This document shows positions 7,548 to 16,492 of a stretch of DNA of 37,912 nucleotides, one piece after another. The translations under genes and the position numbers were made by a program. The stretch is from JACTMI01 sp964618415 (GTDB taxonomy: Bacteria; Acidobacteriota; Thermoanaerobaculia; Multivoradales; JAGPDF01). A model generated the notes under the pieces. The model searched no databases, had not been told where the DNA came from, and saw only the letters and a program-made list of their open reading frames with translations. Within the stretch, counting starts at the first letter, position 1. Each line of letters starts with the position of its first letter. The stretch spans positions 1 to 37,912 of the forward strand of contig CAZUAT010000028.1 in NCBI GenBank assembly GCA_964618415.1. The letters are read 5' to 3'.

Positions 7548-8636
7548 TTGCGCCACAGCTACCGGCACCTGGACCCCGAGCTGCTCAAGTCGATCCTGGC
7601 CGGGATCGACCTGATGCGGATCTGGAATCACCTGCTGCTGGCCGCCGGCGGCGATCCGGCCGAGGCGATGGAGTGGCTGCGCCAGCTGCAGGCGCAGGGC
7701 TACCTCGACGAGTCGATGGATCTCGAGGCGTTCTTTGCCGAGCTCGAACGCCAGCGCCTCGTCGAGCGCGACGGCGACGGAACTCTGATGCTGACCGGTT
7801 CCGGCGAACGGCAGATCCGGCGCGGCGCGCTGGAGGCGATCTTCTCCAACCTGCGCCGCGGGGAGGCCGGCTACCACCCCGCCCGCAGCAGCGGCGAGGG
7901 GACCGAGCCGCTGCCCGAGACGCGTCCCTGGTCGTTCGGCGACGACCTGCACCGGATCGACGGACCGCGCTCGCTGGCCAACGCTCTGCGGCGGACCTCC
8001 GGCGAACTGGAGCTGGCCGAACAGGATCTCGAGGTGTTCGAGACCGAACACCTCACCTCGTGCGCCACCGTCGTGGCGATCGACGTCTCGCACTCGATGA
8101 TCCTCTACGGCGAGGACCGGATCACTCCGGCCAAGACGGTCGCCCTGGCGCTGACCGAGCTGATCCGTACCCGCTACCCGAAGGATTTCGTCGAAGTCAT
8201 CCGGTTCGGCGACCGCGCCGAGCGGATCCCCGACCGCGAGCTGCCCTATCTCGAGGCGGGTCCGTTCCACACCAACACGCGCGAAGCACTGCAGCTCGGC
8301 CGCTCGATCCTCGAGCGGCGCAAGCAGCCGAATCGCCAGATCTTCCTGGTGACCGACGGCAAGCCGTCGGCGATCACCGAGGGTGGCCAGATCTACAAGA
8401 ACCCCATGGGCCTCGACCTCAAGATCGTCAATCGCACGCTCGAGGAGGCCGATCAGTGCCGGCGACAGGGGGTGGTGATCACCACCTTCATGATCGCCAC
8501 CGATCCGTGGCTGCAGGAGTTCGTCGAGCAGCTGACGCGGGTCAACCGCGGTCGCGCCTACTTCGCCTCCCCCGACCGGCTCGGCGAGTTCATCCTGACC
8601 GACTACCTGCGCCACCGTCGCCGGCGCGTGCACTGA
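7548..8636 (+). CDS. VWA-domain protein, partner of the AAA+ ATPase
   Basis: The 362-residue soluble protein has an all-helical N-terminal region (about 1-165) and a C-terminal von Willebrand A domain. The metal-binding MIDAS motif is DVSHS at 179-183, supported by a threonine in HTNTREAL and an aspartate in FLVTDGKPSA. AAA+ and VWA genes side by side form bipartite chaperone or insertase systems in known families (RavA-ViaA, NorQ-NorD, CbbQ-CbbO, BchI-BchD), so it probably recruits substrate to the ATPase; that is inference. No signal peptide is seen. The start is TTG at 7548, with GAGGGG about ten bases upstream. Confidence 0.85.
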   Translation: MRHSYRHLDPELLKSILAGIDLMRIWNHLLLAAGGDPAEAMEWLRQLQAQGYLDESMDLEAFFAELERQRLVERDGDGTLMLTGSGERQIRRGALEAIFSNLRRGEAGYHPARSSGEGTEPLPETRPWSFGDDLHRIDGPRSLANALRRTSGELELAEQDLEVFETEHLTSCATVVAIDVSHSMILYGEDRITPAKTVALALTELIRTRYPKDFVEVIRFGDRAERIPDRELPYLEAGPFHTNTREALQLGRSILERRKQPNRQIFLVTDGKPSAITEGGQIYKNPMGLDLKIVNRTLEEADQCRRQGVVITTFMIATDPWLQEFVEQLTRVNRGRAYFASPDRLGEFILTDYLRHRRRRVH

Positions 8637-8647
8637 CTGCCGGTCAG
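8633..8647. terminator. Small hairpin joining two convergent stop codons
   Basis: CTGAC and GTCAG form a 5-bp stem around TGCCG. The TGA of the VWA gene is in one arm and the TGA of the VWFA gene (read TCA) in the other. The stem is short and no T-run follows, so termination is uncertain. Confidence 0.25.
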
Positions 8648-10398
8648 CGGGGCCGACGCACCTCGAAGCCGAGCGTCGCCACGCTGGTCGCCGCGCCGAG
8701 CCGGTCGACCACCGCCACCGCCGCCTGGTAGCTGCCCGGCTCGAGCATCAGCTCGAAATCGATGGTGACGTGCTGCGCCTGAGCCGCCGCCAGCTGCGCC
8801 GGCGGCACGGTGAACTCGAACGGGCGCGGCTCGAGCCGCCGATAGCCGCCGTCCGGGTCGCGGACCGACAGGTGGAACGACAGCTGAGCGCGCAGCTGGT
8901 CGCCGTCGGGAAGCAGCGTCAGGGGCCGGATCGGCACCCGGACCACCAGCGGCACACGCAGGCCACGGCCCCGGCCCGCCTCGGCGACGCTGCCCGCCTC
9001 GACGCGGACGCCAAACGGGTTGTCCGGCGGCGCTGCGGCGATCAGCGCCGCGGTGGCGGCGTCGCTCGCCAGGTCGACGGCTCCCCGCGCCTGCACACCG
9101 TGGCGGTGGACGACGCGCACTCCCTGCCGGCGCACCCGCACTTCGAGCTTGTGGAACGCCTCCTCCGCCTCCGGCGGGGCGGCAAAGCCGAGCGAGTAGT
9201 AGGTCGTGAAGTCGTCGTAGGCGGAGGTGAGCTGCTGTGCGAGATCGCCGCCGCCCACGAACGCCCGTCCCCCCGTCTGCTCGGCGAACGCAGAGAGGGT
9301 CGAGCCGGCGCGCGAGGCGTCGAAGTCCTGCATCGGACCGGCCACCCCGGGCCCGTCGCTGACCTCGGCCGAGGCCCCGGCGGTCCGCGCGTCCCCGGCA
9401 AAGACCGAGTAGACGGTCACCCGGCTCGCGTTCACCGCCTCGAGCAGGTCGGCGTAGTCGAGGCGGTTCTGGGTGCGCAGCGTAGTCTGGTCCTCGAGCA
9501 GGTTCTGTCCCGGCTCGTAGCGGCCCCCGACCCGCACCTGGAGGACGCGGTAGAGGTTCGACGCCGGATCGGTCTCGAAGCCGCCACCGACCCAGATCAG
9601 CCCGAGTCGCCCCTCCACCCCCGCCAGCATCGCGAGCAGGTCACGCATCGCCTGCATCGAGCGACGCAGCTGGTAGGCGTGCTCCTCGGCCAGCGAAGCG
9701 ATCTGGCTGCGCAGGTTTTCGACCTGGAAGTTCGTACTCACTCCTCCCGGCTCCAGGGCAGAGATCTCGCGCTGCAGCTGACTGACCCGGCTGCGCAGAT
9801 CATTGGGGTGGCCGCGCTGTTTGCGCAGCGCGTCGAGCGTCTCGAGCGCCGGCTGGCGGTCGGCGGACAGGTGAGCCGGCAGTTTGAGCGAGCGGCCGTC
9901 GAATGTGGCCACCATCGTCCGGTCGCCCGGCCGCAAAGCGCTGGAGAGAAAGTCGCGCGCTTCGCGGACCGCCTCGTTGCGAGGCCCGGGGGCGAGATTC
10001 GACTGGTCCACGTAGACCACCCAGGTCGACGGCGGCGCCGCGCGGGGCGTGTCGATGCCGGCCATCGTGGCGGCGGCATCCGATTCCAGGGTCACCTGGA
10101 TGTCGGAGCCGAGCAGGCTGCGGTCGTAAGCCGCGAAGTTCGACAGCTCGACCGGCCGCCCGTCGACCAGCAACTCGAAGTCGCCGCGCTCGAGTCCCGT
10201 GACCCGGGCGCCGTCGGCGTCGACGACGATCACGTCGACGTTGACGACCCGCACCTCTACCGTGTCGACGAAGGTGGGCGGCAGCACCGGCGGCGGCCCG
10301 TCCTGGCCCGGCGACGGACCGGCGCCCGTGAGCGCACCCAGGGCGACCAGCAGCGGCAGTACGCGACGACCGCTAGAACCGGTCTCAGCGGCCCGCAT
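8644..10398 (-). CDS. Secreted VWFA-related domain protein (acidobacterial type)
   Basis: A 584-residue exported protein of the family known as the VWFA-related Acidobacterial domain. After a signal peptide (about 1-31, ending near SPGQDG) comes VEVRVVNVDVIVVDADGA, then RVTGLERGDFELLVDGRPVELSNFAAYD, the family's conserved opening. A VWA-like core follows (VVYVDQSNLAPG, VATFDGRS, LIWVGGGFETDP, VTVYSVFAGDAR, EQTGGRAFVGGG, YYSLGFAAPP), then a C-terminal beta domain. The MIDAS is partly degenerate (DQSN instead of DxSxS). Its start overlaps the upstream protease gene by 14 bases, so they share a transcript. The role is unknown; family members are abundant in Acidobacteriota. Confidence 0.85.
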   Translation of the reverse strand: MRAAETGSSGRRVLPLLVALGALTGAGPSPGQDGPPPVLPPTFVDTVEVRVVNVDVIVVDADGARVTGLERGDFELLVDGRPVELSNFAAYDRSLLGSDIQVTLESDAAATMAGIDTPRAAPPSTWVVYVDQSNLAPGPRNEAVREARDFLSSALRPGDRTMVATFDGRSLKLPAHLSADRQPALETLDALRKQRGHPNDLRSRVSQLQREISALEPGGVSTNFQVENLRSQIASLAEEHAYQLRRSMQAMRDLLAMLAGVEGRLGLIWVGGGFETDPASNLYRVLQVRVGGRYEPGQNLLEDQTTLRTQNRLDYADLLEAVNASRVTVYSVFAGDARTAGASAEVSDGPGVAGPMQDFDASRAGSTLSAFAEQTGGRAFVGGGDLAQQLTSAYDDFTTYYSLGFAAPPEAEEAFHKLEVRVRRQGVRVVHRHGVQARGAVDLASDAATAALIAAAPPDNPFGVRVEAGSVAEAGRGRGLRVPLVVRVPIRPLTLLPDGDQLRAQLSFHLSVRDPDGGYRRLEPRPFEFTVPPAQLAAAQAQHVTIDFELMLEPGSYQAAVAVVDRLGAATSVATLGFEVRRPR

Positions 10399-11920
10399 TG
10401 GCGGTCTGCTCGCCGGCCTTCCTGCCCTCGACCCACTTGACGCGCGTGCCGGCCGGCAGCACGGCGTTCGGATCGGAGATCCCGTTCATGAGGAGCAGCT
10501 GTCGCGGGTCGACGTCGGCGCTGCGCGATGCCGCGAACTCGTTCCAGCTCATCGCTCGCGGCAGGCGGGTGACCACGACCCGCTGCGGTTCGACGTCGAG
10601 ACGCTTGCGGTCCTTGAGCGACTTGAAGCTGCCCAGCGTCAACTCGAACGCCTGCGAAGCGGCGACCGCGCGGTCGGAGTAGACCAGGCCGATTACCTGG
10701 AACACCTGCGAACCGAGCTGCACGAACGTCGCGCGGCCGGAGATCGCCCGCTGCGTCTGCACCGAAAAGTCGGCCCGCACGGCGGTCAGACCGTTGACCC
10801 GCGTGCGCCGTGAGGAGATCGGCGTCACCCCCTGCTGGTTGAGGAACGCCTGAGCGGCCTGATCGGCAGAGGCTCCCGGAGCCAGCCGCAGCTCGAGCTG
10901 AGCGACGCCGTCCGGGTGCAGCGCCAGCAGGCGCTGCTTCTCGTTGGCGGCCTGCCAGCCCGGAGGAATTTCGAGCTGGAACGCCAATCCCGGGTGGTAG
11001 AAGGTCGAACCGACGAAGTAGCCCTCGCGCGGGTCGTGCCCGAAGGTCAGCCCGTCGAGCCGGTCGAGCAGGCGGTCGACTCCGGTCTCGCCGGCTGGAT
11101 AGCGGCGTTCCGCGATCAGCTGCTCGGAGCGCTCCCGGCGGGCGGCCGGATCGGGGTGCGTCGACAGCCAGTTGGGCAGGCGGCCGGCGCCGGCGAGGGC
11201 CGACGATCCCTCGAGCACCGAGAACATCTTCGGCATTTCGCGAGCGTCCCAGCCGCCGCGTGTCATGTAGCGCAGCCCCAGATCGTCGGCCTGCCGCTCG
11301 TCGTCGCGCCCGTACTTGAGAAAGAGCAGCGACAGGCCGGCCTGCGCCAGCTGCGCCCCCTGCGCCACCTCCGGCACCAGGACCGCCCCGACCAGCAGTC
11401 CGCCCATGGCCAACTGCTGTTTCGACATCTGATTGACGCTGTGCTGGGCGGTGACGTGCCCGATCTCGTGTCCGAGGACCGAGGTGAGTTCAGCCTCCGA
11501 GCTCATGTGCGCCAGGATGCCGCGGGTCACGTAGATGAAGCCGCCGGGCAGCGCGAACGCGTTGACCACCGGATCGTCGACGACGCGGAAGGTCCATGGC
11601 AGGCCGGGCCGCTCGGACTTGGCCGCCAGCGCCTTGCCGAGACCGCTCACGTACGCCTGCAGTTCCGGATCGTCGACCAGCCCGAGCTGCTGGACGATCT
11701 GCGCGTCCGCTTCGCGGCCCATCTCGATCTCCTGGGCCTCGGAGTAGAGGTTGAGCTGGGACTTGCCCGTGGCCGGGTTCGACGCGCACCCGGAAAGCAG
11801 GGCGCCCGCGAGCAGTGTGCCCGCGGCGACCACCGAGCGAAGGTCGGCGCCGCGCCCGCGGCGACCGAGCGATCCTGCGAACTGCTGGCTGGGTCGGGAC
11901 CTGCCGGAGATTGCGCTCAT
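10385..11920 (-). CDS. M48-family zinc metalloprotease, lipoprotein (BepA/LoiP-like)
   Basis: A periplasmic protease likely involved in outer-membrane protein quality control. The 511 residues start with a basic leader and a lipobox LSGC (Cys45). The usual ATGKSQLNLYSEAQEIEMG entry follows, then the zinc motif HEIGH (151-155), with YMTRGGWDAREMPKMF downstream supplying the third-ligand helix region. The C-terminal half has a PsbP/LpoB-like segment and a final LysM-like stretch (LLLMNGI ... LPAGTRVKWVEG). There are no BepA TPRs, so it is a variant. The ATG is preceded by TATTCT only six bases away, suggesting a leaderless message that continues into the VWFA gene. Confidence 0.9.
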   Translation of the reverse strand: MSAISGRSRPSQQFAGSLGRRGRGADLRSVVAAGTLLAGALLSGCASNPATGKSQLNLYSEAQEIEMGREADAQIVQQLGLVDDPELQAYVSGLGKALAAKSERPGLPWTFRVVDDPVVNAFALPGGFIYVTRGILAHMSSEAELTSVLGHEIGHVTAQHSVNQMSKQQLAMGGLLVGAVLVPEVAQGAQLAQAGLSLLFLKYGRDDERQADDLGLRYMTRGGWDAREMPKMFSVLEGSSALAGAGRLPNWLSTHPDPAARRERSEQLIAERRYPAGETGVDRLLDRLDGLTFGHDPREGYFVGSTFYHPGLAFQLEIPPGWQAANEKQRLLALHPDGVAQLELRLAPGASADQAAQAFLNQQGVTPISSRRTRVNGLTAVRADFSVQTQRAISGRATFVQLGSQVFQVIGLVYSDRAVAASQAFELTLGSFKSLKDRKRLDVEPQRVVVTRLPRAMSWNEFAASRSADVDPRQLLLMNGISDPNAVLPAGTRVKWVEGRKAGEQTANAGR

Positions 11921-11926
11921 GCGGTG

Positions 11927-11932
11927 AGAATA
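11927..11932 (-). promoter_or_regulatory. Putative -10 box of the M48 protease gene, leaderless type
   Basis: On the reverse strand TATTCT ends six bases before the ATG. A G-rich GGGGGAGG stretch lies upstream of the box, so it would not be transcribed as a ribosome binding site if the box is used. Confidence 0.4.
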
Positions 11933-11990
11933 GCCTCCCCCGCCGCGATCCTCAATTGCCGGCGCCGCAGCCTGCGTGCCGTTCCGGGCC

Positions 11991-12737
11991 TCAGGCCACG
12001 GCGGTCACCGGAGAGTCGTCGACGATCCGGCCGTCCTGGACGCGCACGATCCGGCGGGTGCGCTGGGCAAGGGCGTTGTCGTGGGTGATCAGCACGAGGG
12101 TTCGCCCCTGCGCCGCCAGCTGCTCGAACAGCCCCAGGATGTCCTTGCCGGCGCCGGTGTCCAGGTTGCCAGTCGGCTCGTCGGCGAGGATGAGCGCCGG
12201 GTCGCAGGCGAGTGCGCGCGCGATCGCGACGCGCTGCATCTGGCCGCCCGAGAGCTCGACCGGCCGGTGCCGCATCCGGTCGGCCAGCCCGACCTGCTCG
12301 AACAGCCACTCGACACGCTCCCGGCGTTCGCGGGCGGGCGTGCCCTTGAACAGCAGCGGCATCTCCACGTTCTCGTAGGCGGTGATCTGCGGCAGCAGAT
12401 TGAAGCTCTGGAAGACGAAGCCGATCTTGCGATTGCGAATATCGGCCAGCTCGTCGATACCGAGGTCGGCGACCTCCTCGCCGTCGAGCCGGTACGACCC
12501 GTCGGTGGGCGCGTCGAGGCAGCCGATGATGTTGAGCAGCGTCGACTTGCCCGAGCCGGAAGGTCCGACGATGGCCACGAACTCGCCCGGATCGACCACC
12601 AGGTCGACGCCGCGCAGCGCCTCCACCTTCACCGCACCGGTGTCGTAGACCTTGCGGATGCTCTGCATCCGGAGGATAGCGGGGCTGTCGGCGGCGGCGG
12701 CCCCCGGAACCGCCTTGCTCGAGGAGAAAAAGTTCAT
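11991..12737 (-). CDS. ABC transporter ATPase (MacB/LolD type)
   Basis: The 248-residue nucleotide-binding subunit of a MacAB/LolCDE-type exporter. It has Walker A GPSGSGKST, a Q-loop in FVFQSFNLLPQITAYENVEMPL, the signature LSGGQMQRV, Walker B LILADEPTGNLD and the H-loop in LITHD. The FNLLPxLTAxENVExPL-like wording is typical of this class. It starts 12 bases after the second permease gene and is the last of four genes read in one direction. In MacB proper the ATPase is fused to the permease; here it is separate. The substrate is not predictable. Confidence 0.95.
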   Translation of the reverse strand: MNFFSSSKAVPGAAAADSPAILRMQSIRKVYDTGAVKVEALRGVDLVVDPGEFVAIVGPSGSGKSTLLNIIGCLDAPTDGSYRLDGEEVADLGIDELADIRNRKIGFVFQSFNLLPQITAYENVEMPLLFKGTPARERRERVEWLFEQVGLADRMRHRPVELSGGQMQRVAIARALACDPALILADEPTGNLDTGAGKDILGLFEQLAAQGRTLVLITHDNALAQRTRRIVRVQDGRIVDDSPVTAVA

Positions 12738-12749
12738 CTCAGTTGCCTT

Positions 12750-14024
12750 TCATTCGTAACGCAACGCCACGGCGGGCTGGATCGAGACGGCGCGCCGGGC
12801 TGGGAAGTAGCCGGCCAGGAATCCGATGCCGCCAAGCAGGAGGATGGTCGTCAGGGCGACGCCTGGAGAGAACGTGGGCGCGCCGAGGAACTTCAGCGCG
12901 TCGCTGTCCGACTTCGACTGCAGGAAGGCGAGCGCCTGCACGATGGCAACCCCCACGCCGACGCCGATCGCGCCACCCAGGGCGGTGAGCGACAGCGACT
13001 CCAGCACCAGCGGCCCGAGCACCCAGCCGCGCCGCGATCCGAGCGCCATCTGCACGCCGATCTCCCGCGTGCGGTGCTTGACCACGGCGTACATGATGTT
13101 CGCCACACCGACGCCGCCGATGATCAGTGTCAGGCCACCGATGATTCCGAGGAAGAACTCGATGCCGATGCCGATGTTGGCGGTGATCTTCTGGGTGGTC
13201 GCGGTGTCCCACATCGCGAGCGCCCGCTCATCGCTCGGATCGAAGTGGTACTTGCGCCCCAGCGTCTCGTAGATCAGTCGCTTGAGCGTCACGTTCTCGT
13301 CCGGAGTCGAACCGCGGAGCACCATGTCCGACAGGTAGGTCCGGCCGGTCATGGTCCGAAAGGTCGACAGGGGCACCAGCACGTGGTCGGCGTCCATCCC
13401 GCTGTAGGCGCCCATCTGGATCTTCGGCGTCATCACGCCGATCACCGTAAACGGCGTGCCGTTGATTTCGATCGTCCTCCCGACGGCTTCCTCGTCGCCG
13501 AACAGCTCCTCTTTGACGTCATTGCCGAGGAACGCCACCCGGCGTTTCTCGGCCTCGTCGCGTTGATTGACGAATCTGCCGCCGTCCTCGGGGATCTGGT
13601 TGCGCAGCTCGCCGTAGGACGGTTCGACCCCCTTCATCGGCTTGGAGAGCGTCTTGCGCCCGAAGGTGATGTTCGTCCCCCAGCGGATCATCTCCGCCGA
13701 GGCCGCGTTCACTTCCGGCAGCGACGCACGCAGCAGGTCGACGTCCTCCGGCCGCAGCGCGATCCGCCTGCCCTGCGGAAAGCCGGCGTGCGCAATCGCC
13801 GTCGAGCCCGGCCAGACCACGATGATCCCCTCGCCGAGGCCGCGGCTGCCGCGCTGGAAGTTGCGCTTGAGCCCTTCGCCGAACGAGAGCAGCAGAACGA
13901 TCGACAGCGTGCCCCAGGCGATCGCCGCCACGGTCATCACCATCCGCTTGCTCTGAATGTGGGCGGCCCGACGAAAGAGGGTCCATACCAGGCCCGGCCG
14001 CCACCAACGGATCGCACTTGCCAT
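12750..14024 (-). CDS. ABC transporter permease, MacB/FtsX type (second copy)
   Basis: A 424-residue permease. The N-terminal helix (about 28-48) follows a basic, aromatic cytoplasmic start; the periplasmic MacB_PCD domain covers about 60-290; and three C-terminal helices form the FtsX domain, with GGVGVANIMYAVVKHRTREIG and ending in GYFPARRAVSIQPAVALRYE. ATG 14024 starts two bases after the stop of the sister permease; the open frame upstream of it is only a shadow of that gene. The two permeases are clearly paralogous (shared LxLSFGEGLxxR, PxGRRIxL, GYFPAR), so they probably form a heterodimer. Confidence 0.9.
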   Translation of the reverse strand: MASAIRWWRPGLVWTLFRRAAHIQSKRMVMTVAAIAWGTLSIVLLLSFGEGLKRNFQRGSRGLGEGIIVVWPGSTAIAHAGFPQGRRIALRPEDVDLLRASLPEVNAASAEMIRWGTNITFGRKTLSKPMKGVEPSYGELRNQIPEDGGRFVNQRDEAEKRRVAFLGNDVKEELFGDEEAVGRTIEINGTPFTVIGVMTPKIQMGAYSGMDADHVLVPLSTFRTMTGRTYLSDMVLRGSTPDENVTLKRLIYETLGRKYHFDPSDERALAMWDTATTQKITANIGIGIEFFLGIIGGLTLIIGGVGVANIMYAVVKHRTREIGVQMALGSRRGWVLGPLVLESLSLTALGGAIGVGVGVAIVQALAFLQSKSDSDALKFLGAPTFSPGVALTTILLLGGIGFLAGYFPARRAVSIQPAVALRYE

Positions 14025-14026
14025 GG

Positions 14027-15262
14027 CTACATCCTCAACGCTTCGACCGGCCGCAGGCCGGCGGCGGTCCGGGCCGGAAAATAGCCCGCGAGCAGGCCGA
14101 TCCCGCCCAGAATCAGGGTAGTGATCAGTGCCACCTGGGCCGAGATCACCGGCGTCCCGACGTACTCGACCAGGCCGAGACTGGGAAACACGGCGCAGAT
14201 GCCGGCCGAGATCAAGAAGCCGACCGCTCCGCCGACCAGCGTGATGGCCAGCGTCTCGAACAGGAACTGCCCGATCACGAACCGACGCCTCGCGCCGAGA
14301 GCCATCTTGATGCCGATCTCCCGTGTGCGCTCCTCCACCGCCACGTTCATGATGTTGGAGACGCCGATGCCGCCGACCACCAGAGTCAGCGCCCCGACGA
14401 TTCCGAGGAACATGCGGAAGGCGATGAAGAACGTGGAGAGGAACTTCGTTCCCTCCGTGGTGTCCCACATCTGGAGCGCCTCCTCGTCGGCCGGATCGAA
14501 GCGCTGCCGCCGCGCCGCGGTCTCGAGCACCTTGCGCTTGGCCGCCGCGACATTCATCGGGTCCTCGACCTGAAAGACGAAGTTGTCGATCTCCTCCGGA
14601 CCGTAGATCGCCTTGAACGTCGTCGACGCGATAAAGGCCTTGTCCTTGTCGCGCCCGCTGTAGGAGGAATCCTGATCCTTCTCCTGCAGCACGCCCACGA
14701 CCAGAAACGGCGTCCCGTCGATCCGGACATGCTGACCGACCGCCGTCCCCTGTTCCCCGAACAGATCCTTCTCGAGCTGGTCGCCGAGGAAGACCACCCG
14801 GCGTCGCTCGGCCAGATCGGTCTCGTTGAACCAGCGTCCGCCCGGCTGGGCGAACAGGCTGCGCATGTCGGCAAACTCGATATTGGCGCCGCACACATCG
14901 GCCGCCAGCGTCTTGCGGTCCAGGCTGATCTTGGCGTCGCCGCGCTCGTACTCCTCGCTGATCCGGTCGATCTCCTCGACATCGGCCCGGATGGCGGCGA
15001 TATCGGTCTCGGTGAGCCGGATCCGGCGCCCCTTCGGCAGCCCCTGCCAGGGCAGCGTGGTGCGCATCGGCCAAGCGATGACGATGGCGTCCCCGAGACC
15101 CTTCTGCGCCTGCATGACCCGCTTGTGAAGACCCTCGCCGAAGGCAAGCAGCAGTGTGACTGCCGCAGTGCCCCAGACGATCCCGAAAACGGTCAGGAAG
15201 AGGCGCAGCTTCTGAGCGCGGACGTCGCGCAGGAACTGCCGCACGTAGTTGCCGAGCGCCAT
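14027..15262 (-). CDS. ABC transporter permease, MacB/FtsX type (first copy)
   Basis: A 411-residue permease with an N-terminal membrane helix (LFLTVFGIVWGTAAVTLLLAF), a periplasmic MacB_PCD domain, and a C-terminal FtsX domain containing GGIGVSNIMNVAVEERTREIGIKMALGARR and the closing GYFPARTAAGLRPVEALRM. The start is ATG 15262 (MALGNYVRQFL), eight bases before the adaptor gene's stop in transcription order. It is the closest relative of the next gene, and tandem duplication is the simplest origin. Together with the adaptor and ATPase it makes the inner-membrane part of a tripartite exporter. Confidence 0.9.
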   Translation of the reverse strand: MALGNYVRQFLRDVRAQKLRLFLTVFGIVWGTAAVTLLLAFGEGLHKRVMQAQKGLGDAIVIAWPMRTTLPWQGLPKGRRIRLTETDIAAIRADVEEIDRISEEYERGDAKISLDRKTLAADVCGANIEFADMRSLFAQPGGRWFNETDLAERRRVVFLGDQLEKDLFGEQGTAVGQHVRIDGTPFLVVGVLQEKDQDSSYSGRDKDKAFIASTTFKAIYGPEEIDNFVFQVEDPMNVAAAKRKVLETAARRQRFDPADEEALQMWDTTEGTKFLSTFFIAFRMFLGIVGALTLVVGGIGVSNIMNVAVEERTREIGIKMALGARRRFVIGQFLFETLAITLVGGAVGFLISAGICAVFPSLGLVEYVGTPVISAQVALITTLILGGIGLLAGYFPARTAAGLRPVEALRM

Positions 15263-15269
15263 GGCCGGA

Positions 15270-16376
15270 TCACTCGATCTTCTTGGGCGGCCGCTGGACG
15301 ACCAGCTCCCCTTCGGCAAGGCCGGACAGCACCTCGAGGTTGAGGCCGTCCGACAGGCCGACCTCGATCTCGCGCACCGTGGCCGCCGCCTCCGGCGTGG
15401 CACCGGGCAGTTCGACCGTCGCCTTGCCGTCGGCCAGGGTGACCACCCGTTCGGGCACCAGCAGGACGTCACTCTTCTCCTCGACGATGATGTCCGCGTT
15501 GGCCGAGTAACCGGCCCGCAGCGTTACCGGCGATTCCGCGGGGTCGATCGACGCCTCGACGTCGAACACCGTGGCGCCCTCCTCCTCGCGCGCCTTGGGC
15601 GCGATGCGGGTCAGCTTGCCGGGCACCGTGCTGCCAGGCAGAGCACCGATCTGCAGCCGCACCGGCATCCCTTCGCGCAGCTTGCCGACGTCGATCTCGT
15701 CGACAGTGCCCTGGAACTCGAGCGTCGACATGTCGGCCAGCGTCATCATCACCGTGCCTTCCTGGAAAGTGGTCAGCGGCACCACCGGATCGCCGGGGTT
15801 GACCCGCCGCTCGAGCACCGTTCCGGAGGTCGAAGCGCGGATCACCGAATCGACCGTGGTGGCTCCGCGGCGCTGGATGCGCCCCTCCTTGAGCAGAGCC
15901 AGCCGGTCGCGCGCCTGCTCGAGACTGATCCGCGCCTGGTCGAACTCCTTCTGCCGCGAGTCGAACTGGTCCCGGGCCACGACGCCGCCGCTCCACAGGC
16001 TGTGCGAGCGCTCGAGATCCTGCTGCGCCTTGTCGTAGGCGACCTGCGCCATCTCCACCTGCCGCTCGGCGTCGGCGAGTTCCAGCGGCGTCGGATCGGG
16101 CGTGATCGCAAACAGCGGCTGCCCGGCCTCGACCCGCTCGCCGACCTCGACGAAGCACTTGGAGACCAGGCCGGAGATCTGCGACTTCACCTGGATCTCC
16201 TGGTCCGGCACCACCTGGCCGGTGGCCAGCGCCTTGTCGACGATGGTGCCGCTTGTCACTTCGACCGTCTTGAAGTCGGGCTCCTTGGCGCCGGCGTTGC
16301 GGCTCCAGAGAAGAAAGCCGACGGCAGCCACACCGACCACCATCGATCCGATGACCATCTTCATGGGCTTGCTCAT
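15270..16376 (-). CDS. Periplasmic adaptor (HlyD/MacA family membrane fusion protein)
   Basis: The 368-residue adaptor links the ABC permeases to an outer-membrane channel. It has one N-terminal membrane anchor (7-25), a lipoyl half-motif (VKSQISGLVSKCFVEVGERVEAGQPLF), an alpha-hairpin coiled coil (about 100-170, ELADAERQVEMAQVAYDKAQQDL...), the second lipoyl half (STSGTVLERRVNPGDPV) and beta-barrel segments. It is the first gene of the four-gene operon, with GGAGGA four bases before the ATG. No TolC-type gene is found in the window, so the channel must be encoded elsewhere. MacA-like is the best guess. Confidence 0.92.
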   Translation of the reverse strand: MSKPMKMVIGSMVVGVAAVGFLLWSRNAGAKEPDFKTVEVTSGTIVDKALATGQVVPDQEIQVKSQISGLVSKCFVEVGERVEAGQPLFAITPDPTPLELADAERQVEMAQVAYDKAQQDLERSHSLWSGGVVARDQFDSRQKEFDQARISLEQARDRLALLKEGRIQRRGATTVDSVIRASTSGTVLERRVNPGDPVVPLTTFQEGTVMMTLADMSTLEFQGTVDEIDVGKLREGMPVRLQIGALPGSTVPGKLTRIAPKAREEEGATVFDVEASIDPAESPVTLRAGYSANADIIVEEKSDVLLVPERVVTLADGKATVELPGATPEAAATVREIEVGLSDGLNLEVLSGLAEGELVVQRPPKKIE

Positions 16377-16456
16377 GGGTCCTCCGCGGCTAATCCGCTG
16401 ATGGACCTAGTACGCTGCCCCTGGCGAGGAGTTTCGCGGCCCCGAGATCGTCGCAG

Positions 16457-16488
16457 AAAAAGTTTTCGAGGAGCGCCGCCGAGCGGCG
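16457..16488 (-). terminator. Possible terminator after the transglutaminase-TPR gene
   Basis: On the reverse strand CGCCGC and GCGGCG form a 6-bp hairpin with a three-base loop (16474-16488). Five T residues follow, but only after about 12 bases, so this is a weak candidate. The rest of the 116-base gap (16377-16492) should hold the promoter of the adaptor operon, which I cannot place. Confidence 0.3.
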
Positions 16489-16492
16489 TTCG

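Noticed and set aside
14025..15074. N-terminal extension of the second permease
   Set aside because: The frame is open only as a shadow of the first permease. ATG 14024 gives a normal permease start.
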